From Massilia sp. ZL223 (lineage in GTDB: Bacteria; Pseudomonadota; Gammaproteobacteria; Burkholderiales; Burkholderiaceae_D), in contig NZ_JAGPWD010000013.1 in assembly GCF_018119395.1 (NCBI RefSeq), forward strand, positions 1-64,000: a stretch of 64,000 nucleotides of DNA, written 5' to 3'. A program made the translations under genes and the position numbers. This document shows positions 58,033-64,000 of the stretch, in pieces (position 1 is the first letter of the stretch; each line of letters begins with the position of its first letter). A model generated the notes under the pieces. The model was not told where the DNA came from. It worked only from the letters and a program-made list of their open reading frames with translations, and made no database searches.

Positions 58033-58971
58033 ATGATCGCTTATATCCTCCGCCGGCTGTGGCAGATGCTGCCGACCATGGCGGGCGTCGTCGTGCTGGT
58101 GTTCGCGCTGTTCAACTGGGTCGGCGGCGATCCCGCCTACCTGCTGGCCGGGAAGATGGCGGACACGGCCGCCATCGAGAACATCCGCCGCCAGCTCGGC
58201 ACCGACCAGCCCTATACGGTGCAGCTGTGGATCTTCGTCAAGCAGATCCTCACCTTCGACTTCGGCAACGCCTGGAGCACCGGCGAGCCGGTCTCGCAAA
58301 TCATCGCCAGCCGGCTGGGGCCGTCGCTGACCGTGCTGGTTCCGCTGACCGTGCTCGAAACCCTGTTCGGCATCGCGCTGGCCCTCGGCATCGCCTTCGT
58401 GCGCGGATCGCTGACGGACCGCGCCGTGATGGTCGCGTGCACGGTGGGCATGTCGATCTCGATCCTGGTCTACATCATCGTGTTCCAGTACTTCTTCGCC
58501 TACAAGCTGGGCCTGTTCGCGGTGCAGGGCTGGGGCGAGTCGCTGGGCGAGAACCTGCTGCGCTATGCGCTGCTGCCCATCATCATCGGCCTGGCGGTGT
58601 CGGTCGCGCCCACCTTGCGCCTGTACCGCAGCTTCGTGCTCGACGAAGTGGGCCAGGACTACGTGCGCACCGCGCGCGCCAAGGGCCTGGCCGAGCGCCG
58701 CATCGTCTGGGTGCACGTGCTGCGCAATGCCGCGATCCCGATCATCACCCACGTCATGGCCAACCTGCCGGCGCTCCTGATCGGCGCTTTCCTGCTGGAG
58801 CGCTTCTTCGGCATTCCCGGCATCGGGCGCGAAGTGATCCTGGCGGTGGAGCGCAGCGACTTCCCGGTCATCAAGGCGATCACGGTCTACGTGGCCGCCG
58901 CGACCATGGTCTTCAACCTGCTGGCCGACCTGCTGTACCAGGCGGTCGACCCGCGCGTGCAGCTCGAATGA
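58033..58971 (+). CDS. Peptide-type ABC transporter permease (DppB/OppB-like)
   Basis: This 312-residue inner-membrane permease starts MIAYILRRLWQMLPTMAGVVVLVFAL, typical of DppB/OppB. The EAA loop is RTARAKGLAERRIVWVHVLRNA. It has about six membrane helices. The ATG has GGGAG at 4-5 nt. Its stop overlaps the next permease start as ATGA. No substrate-binding protein gene is in the window, so the ligand is unassigned; oligopeptides, nickel or other small molecules are possible. Confidence 0.92.
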   Translation: MIAYILRRLWQMLPTMAGVVVLVFALFNWVGGDPAYLLAGKMADTAAIENIRRQLGTDQPYTVQLWIFVKQILTFDFGNAWSTGEPVSQIIASRLGPSLTVLVPLTVLETLFGIALALGIAFVRGSLTDRAVMVACTVGMSISILVYIIVFQYFFAYKLGLFAVQGWGESLGENLLRYALLPIIIGLAVSVAPTLRLYRSFVLDEVGQDYVRTARAKGLAERRIVWVHVLRNAAIPIITHVMANLPALLIGAFLLERFFGIPGIGREVILAVERSDFPVIKAITVYVAAATMVFNLLADLLYQAVDPRVQLE

Positions 58972-59996
58972 ATCCAGTCTCGACCATGACCACGCATCCC
59001 GCATCCCCCGGCCTGTGGACCCTGGCCTGGCGCCGCCTGCGCGCGGACCGCATCGCCATGGCTGCGCTGGCCGTGGTGGCCGGCTTCCTGGTGCTGCTGC
59101 TGCTCTCCAGCGCCGGCCTGGTGGCCGCCGACTGGGAAGAAGAAGTCGCCGTCAACTATGCGCCACCCAGCTTCGTCGGCGCCGACGCCGCCACCCGCGC
59201 CCTGGCCGCGGCCCAGGCGCCGCGCCCGGTCCCGCCGAACGCCTTCGATCCGCTGGCGGCCGAGCTGGCCGAGCTCAAGGCGCAGGCGGCGGCATCCGGG
59301 CCGCCGGCGGAAAAGCGCACCACCTTGCCCTTCGGCGCCGACAAATGGGGGCATGACGTCATCAAGAAGACCATCAAGGGCGGCGAGACTTCGATCGTGG
59401 TGGGACTGGTCGCGGCCTTCGTCGCGGTCGCGCTGGGCACCGTGTTCGGCGCCGTCTCGGGCTTCTACGGCGGCCTCGTCGACGACCTGTTCAACTGGTT
59501 CTACAGCGTCTTCACCTCGATTCCCTCGATCCTGATGATCCTCACCGTGGCTGCCGTGCTGCAGCAGAAGGGCGTGACGACCATCGTCCTGATCCTGGGC
59601 CTCACCGGCTGGACCGGGCCCTACCGCCTGATGCGCGCCGAGTACATGAAGCACAAGGCGCGCGAATACGTGATGGCGGCCGACGCCATCGGGGCCTCCG
59701 GCTGGCGCCGCATGTTCGGCCACATCCTGCCGAATGTCTCGCACGTGGCGCTGGTGCAGATGTCGATCCTGGTGGTCGGCTTCATCAAGGCCGAGGTGAT
59801 CCTGTCTTTCCTGGGCTTCGGCGTACCGGTCGGCGTGGTGTCCTGGGGCAGCATGCTGAACGAGGCGCAGAACGAACTCATCCTGGGCAAGTGGTGGCAG
59901 CTGGCGGCGGCCAGCGGCGCCATGGCATTGCTGGTGACGGCCTTCTCGCTGTTCGCCGACGCGCTGCGCGACGCCCTCGACCCGAAGCTGAAGTGA
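58968..59996 (+). CDS. Peptide-type ABC transporter permease (DppC/OppC-like)
   Basis: This 342-residue partner permease has the OppC-like N-terminal helix, a long periplasmic loop rich in Ala and Pro (about residues 50-120), and the EAA motif EYVMAADAIGASGWRRMFGHILPN. The barrel of helices ends ALRDALDPKLK, the usual DppC end. It overlaps the first permease by 4 bp and precedes the ATPase gene by 1 bp, so the three genes form an operon. Confidence 0.92.
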   Translation: MNPVSTMTTHPASPGLWTLAWRRLRADRIAMAALAVVAGFLVLLLLSSAGLVAADWEEEVAVNYAPPSFVGADAATRALAAAQAPRPVPPNAFDPLAAELAELKAQAAASGPPAEKRTTLPFGADKWGHDVIKKTIKGGETSIVVGLVAAFVAVALGTVFGAVSGFYGGLVDDLFNWFYSVFTSIPSILMILTVAAVLQQKGVTTIVLILGLTGWTGPYRLMRAEYMKHKAREYVMAADAIGASGWRRMFGHILPNVSHVALVQMSILVVGFIKAEVILSFLGFGVPVGVVSWGSMLNEAQNELILGKWWQLAAASGAMALLVTAFSLFADALRDALDPKLK

Positions 59997-59997
59997 T

Positions 59998-61689
<1,692 letters not shown>

Positions 61690-61726
61690 CGGCGGTTCTG
61701 CGCGCAGGTCCCGCACCCGCAAAACC

Positions 61727-61829
61727 GTCGTTCCGGCGAAGGCCGGAACCCAAGTTCGTCGAGCAGCCGTCCAAATCAAACCGAGCCGATATGCATGCAA
61801 ACTTGGATTCCGGCCTCCGCCGGAATGAC
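61727..61829. repeat. Inverted pair of REP-like repeats
   Basis: Forward unit 61727-61758 and reverse unit 61800-61829, about 41 bp apart, lie after the ABC ATPase gene. The forward copy matches the copies near 19.9 kb most closely. Confidence 0.86.
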
Positions 61830-61957
61830 GGTCTTGGGGCTGCGGGACTAACGTGTTAAGTGTGCTGTGCGCACGCTCGGCACTCACCGTTGCGAATATG
61901 CCAAACCGCCTCCAGCGCCGCCCTGTGAGCGCTTCTGAATTGGGCTAATATAGAACA

Positions 61958-62902
61958 ATGCCCCCGTTATCCGACCTGATCCAGATGTACGGCGTGCTGA
62001 TCGTGTTCGGCATCGTCCTTGTCGAACAGTTCGGCCTGCCTATCCCCGCCTATCCGATCCTCATCGTGGCCGGCGCGGTCGCGGTCGACGGCGGGGTCAG
62101 CTGGGAGCTGTGCCTGGCCGCGGCGGTGGGCGCCTGCCTGATCTGCGACCTGTTCTGGTTCCGCGCCGGGCGCTTCTACGGCAAGCGTATCCTGCGGCTG
62201 CTGTGCAAGATCTCGCTGTCCCCCGATTCCTGCGTCAACCAGACCGAAGACCGCTTCCGCCGCTTCGGCGTCAAGTCGCTGCTGGTGTCGAAGTTCATCC
62301 CCGGTTTCAACACCATCGCCGCCCCCTTGTCGGGCGCCATGGGCACCCACACCCGTCAGTTCCTGGCGTTTTCCATCACCGGCGCGGCGCTGTGGAGCGG
62401 CACCGGCATCCTGCTGGGTTCGCTGTTCCACGACAGCATCGACACGGTGCTGGACCTGCTCTCGACCATGGGCAGCACCGCGCTCTCGGTCGTCCTCTGC
62501 CTGCTGGGCCTGTTCATCGTGGTCAAGTACATCGAGCGCCGTCGCCACCGCGCCCGCACGTCCATGCCGCGCATCGAGGTCGGCGAACTGCTGGGCCTGA
62601 TCGACGGCGGCCACCAGCCCCTCATCATCGACGCCCGCAGCCTGACCGCCCAGCAGCTGGAGGCGGCGATTCCGGGCGCCATCGTGTACCAGGCCTGCCA
62701 GCCCGACCAGCTGATGGCCTCGCTCGACCGCGACCGCCACATCGTCGTCTACTGCAGCTGCCCCAACGACGTCACGGCCGCCGAGGTGGCCAAGCAGTTC
62801 CTTGCCAACGGCTTCCACCGCACCCGTCCGCTCAAGGGCGGGCTCGACGCGTGGAACGCGCATCACGATCCCGACGCCGCCCTCGACCCGGCGACCTGCT
62901 GA
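61958..62902 (+). CDS. DedA-family membrane protein fused to a rhodanese domain
   Basis: This 314-residue protein has a DedA/VTT-like membrane part (about 1-200, with VLVEQFGLPIPAYPILIVAG, KFIPGFNTIAAPLSGAMG and a last helix near 180-190) and a C-terminal rhodanese domain (about 205-310). DedA proteins relate to lipid scrambling and membrane homeostasis. The rhodanese loop reads VYCSCPND, with a Cys in the sulfur-accepting place. A sulfur-linked function for the fusion is inferred from domains only. It stands alone between the ABC operon and glk. Confidence 0.85.
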   Translation: MPPLSDLIQMYGVLIVFGIVLVEQFGLPIPAYPILIVAGAVAVDGGVSWELCLAAAVGACLICDLFWFRAGRFYGKRILRLLCKISLSPDSCVNQTEDRFRRFGVKSLLVSKFIPGFNTIAAPLSGAMGTHTRQFLAFSITGAALWSGTGILLGSLFHDSIDTVLDLLSTMGSTALSVVLCLLGLFIVVKYIERRRHRARTSMPRIEVGELLGLIDGGHQPLIIDARSLTAQQLEAAIPGAIVYQACQPDQLMASLDRDRHIVVYCSCPNDVTAAEVAKQFLANGFHRTRPLKGGLDAWNAHHDPDAALDPATC

Positions 62903-63120
62903 CCTCCCTTCCTGCATCCCCGGCCGCGCCTCCCGGCAGCGGGCCGGCGTGCCCGTTTCCTCTTCCTTTTCGATGAAGTAGTCGGACTACTACATTTTTG
63001 ATGCACAGTTTGTGCGGAATTCGGTCCCTTAAGCGGCTGCCTGTACCTAAACTACAAAATCTTCTTGTAATCGCAGCAAAAAGTTTAGTAAGCTTGATCA
63101 TCGCTTCTTTTTGATCTGCA

Positions 63121-64000
63121 ATGACTGCTTCCTCGCTCACCGCCAGCTCCGCGTCCGTCACCCATGCCGGCGGCGCCCGCCTGCTTGCCGATATCGGCGG
63201 CACCAATGCGCGCTTCGCCCTCGAGTTCGGGCCGGGCCGGATCGAACTGATCGAGGTGCTGGCCTGTAACGATCACCTGTCCCTGGCCGCCGCCGTGCGC
63301 GCCTACCTGGCTTCGCCGGCAGTCTCCGAGGCCAATCCCGGTCCGGTGCGCCATGCCGCGATCGCCATCGCCAATCCGGTGGTGGGCGACTACGTGCGCA
63401 TGACCAATCATCATTGGGAGTTCTCGATCGAGGCGCTGCGCCAGGAGTGCGGTTTCGAGATCCTGGAAGTGGTCAACGATTTCTCCGCGCTGGCGCGCTC
63501 GCTGCCCCACCTGGGCGGCCAGAAGCTGCAGATCGGCGGCGGCGCCCCGGTGGCGGATGCGCCCCTGGGCCTGCTGGGCGCCGGCACCGGCCTGGGCGTG
63601 TCCGGCCTGATCCCCTGCGGCGCCAGCTGGACCGCGCTGCGCAGCGAGGGCGGCCATGTGAGCTTCTCGCCGGCCAACGAGACCGAAGTGGCGATCCTCC
63701 AGTTCGCCTGGCGCGAGTTCGAGCACGTCTCGGCCGAGCGTCTGCTGTCGGGCGCCGGCGTGGAACTGATCTACCGCGCGCTGGCCGACCGCGCCGGCCG
63801 TCCGGGCGAGAGCCTGGCGGCCCCGGAAATCTCGCGCCGCGCCCTGGCGGGCGAGTGCGCGCTGTGCGACGAGACCGTGGAAGCCTTCTGCGGCATGCTC
63901 GGCACCGTGGCCGGCAACCTGGCGGTGACCCTGGGCGCGCAGGGCGGCGTCTACATCGGCGGCGGCATCGTGCCGCGCCTGGGCGAACGCTTCGCGCGCT
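63121..64000 (+). CDS. glk: Glucokinase (3' end outside the window)
   Basis: The frame stays open from 63121 to the window end (293 codons). It has the ROK-independent glucokinase signature LLADIGGTNARFAL near residue 20, VVNDFSALARSLP near residue 120 and LGAGTGLGVSGL near residue 160, typical of bacterial Glk. It phosphorylates glucose with ATP in the cytoplasm. The ribosome site is weak. A product of about 335-340 residues would be usual, so 40-50 codons are missing. Confidence 0.9.
   Translation, partial: MTASSLTASSASVTHAGGARLLADIGGTNARFALEFGPGRIELIEVLACNDHLSLAAAVRAYLASPAVSEANPGPVRHAAIAIANPVVGDYVRMTNHHWEFSIEALRQECGFEILEVVNDFSALARSLPHLGGQKLQIGGGAPVADAPLGLLGAGTGLGVSGLIPCGASWTALRSEGGHVSFSPANETEVAILQFAWREFEHVSAERLLSGAGVELIYRALADRAGRPGESLAAPEISRRALAGECALCDETVEAFCGMLGTVAGNLAVTLGAQGGVYIGGGIVPRLGERFAR

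Overview
The window is GC-rich chromosomal DNA from a betaproteobacterium, most likely an Oxalobacteraceae member close to Massilia, Duganella or Janthinobacterium. This rests on polyhydroxybutyrate (PHB) turnover genes, a glnA - DUF4124 - ntrB - ntrC nitrogen block, many large TonB-dependent receptors (TBDRs) and a dispersed repeat with core CCGGCGAAGGCCGG. No rRNA, tRNA or CRISPR array was seen. Assignment comes from recognised protein families, not from a marker-gene comparison.

Layout. 0-8.2 kb: PHB depolymerase, TrxR-like ferredoxin/flavodoxin NADP reductase with ferredoxin FdxA, a leaderless M4-like metallopeptidase overlapping its emfourin-type inhibitor, a PHA-system protein, acyl-CoA-binding protein, an FKBP isomerase, an EI24 membrane protein and a CinA-N-like protein. 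8.2-13.8 kb: a very large class A penicillin-binding protein followed by a membrane-anchored TAXI-type binding protein, then a rhodanese. 13.8-19.9 kb: the nitrogen block, with three NtrC-like boxes and a sigma-54 promoter before glnA, an intrinsic terminator after it, another NtrC-like box before DUF4124-ntrB-ntrC, then corA. glnE, whose product adenylylates GlnA, lies about 26 kb further on. 20-22.5 kb: an EamA exporter and a COG2509 flavoprotein. 23-41 kb: four intact TBDR genes interleaved with rsmE, tkt, gap and map, plus a 44-codon gene for a double-glycine leader peptide divergent from the third TBDR. 41-51 kb: glnE, yhdP, a nitrilase-family amidase, a small periplasmic protein and tldD. 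51.3-53 kb: a solo TnpB element next to the C-terminal remnant of a sixth TBDR. 53.2-54.6 kb: aroG behind what reads as a complete Phe/Tyr leader-peptide attenuator. 54.7-61.7 kb: a fifth intact TBDR divergent from a three-gene peptide-type ABC importer without a binding protein. 62-64 kb: a DedA-rhodanese fusion and glucokinase, cut by the window end.

The most notable items are the aroG attenuator (leader FFTCYFYF, with two copies of CGATGGCGGT able to pair alternately with the same segment), the double-glycine peptide gene, the two-level NtrC control of the nitrogen genes, the M4 peptidase-emfourin pair, the TnpB element with intact catalytic residues, and repeat pairs placed between genes. 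The long open frames antisense to the TBDR, PBP and yhdP genes are codon-bias shadows and are not annotated.
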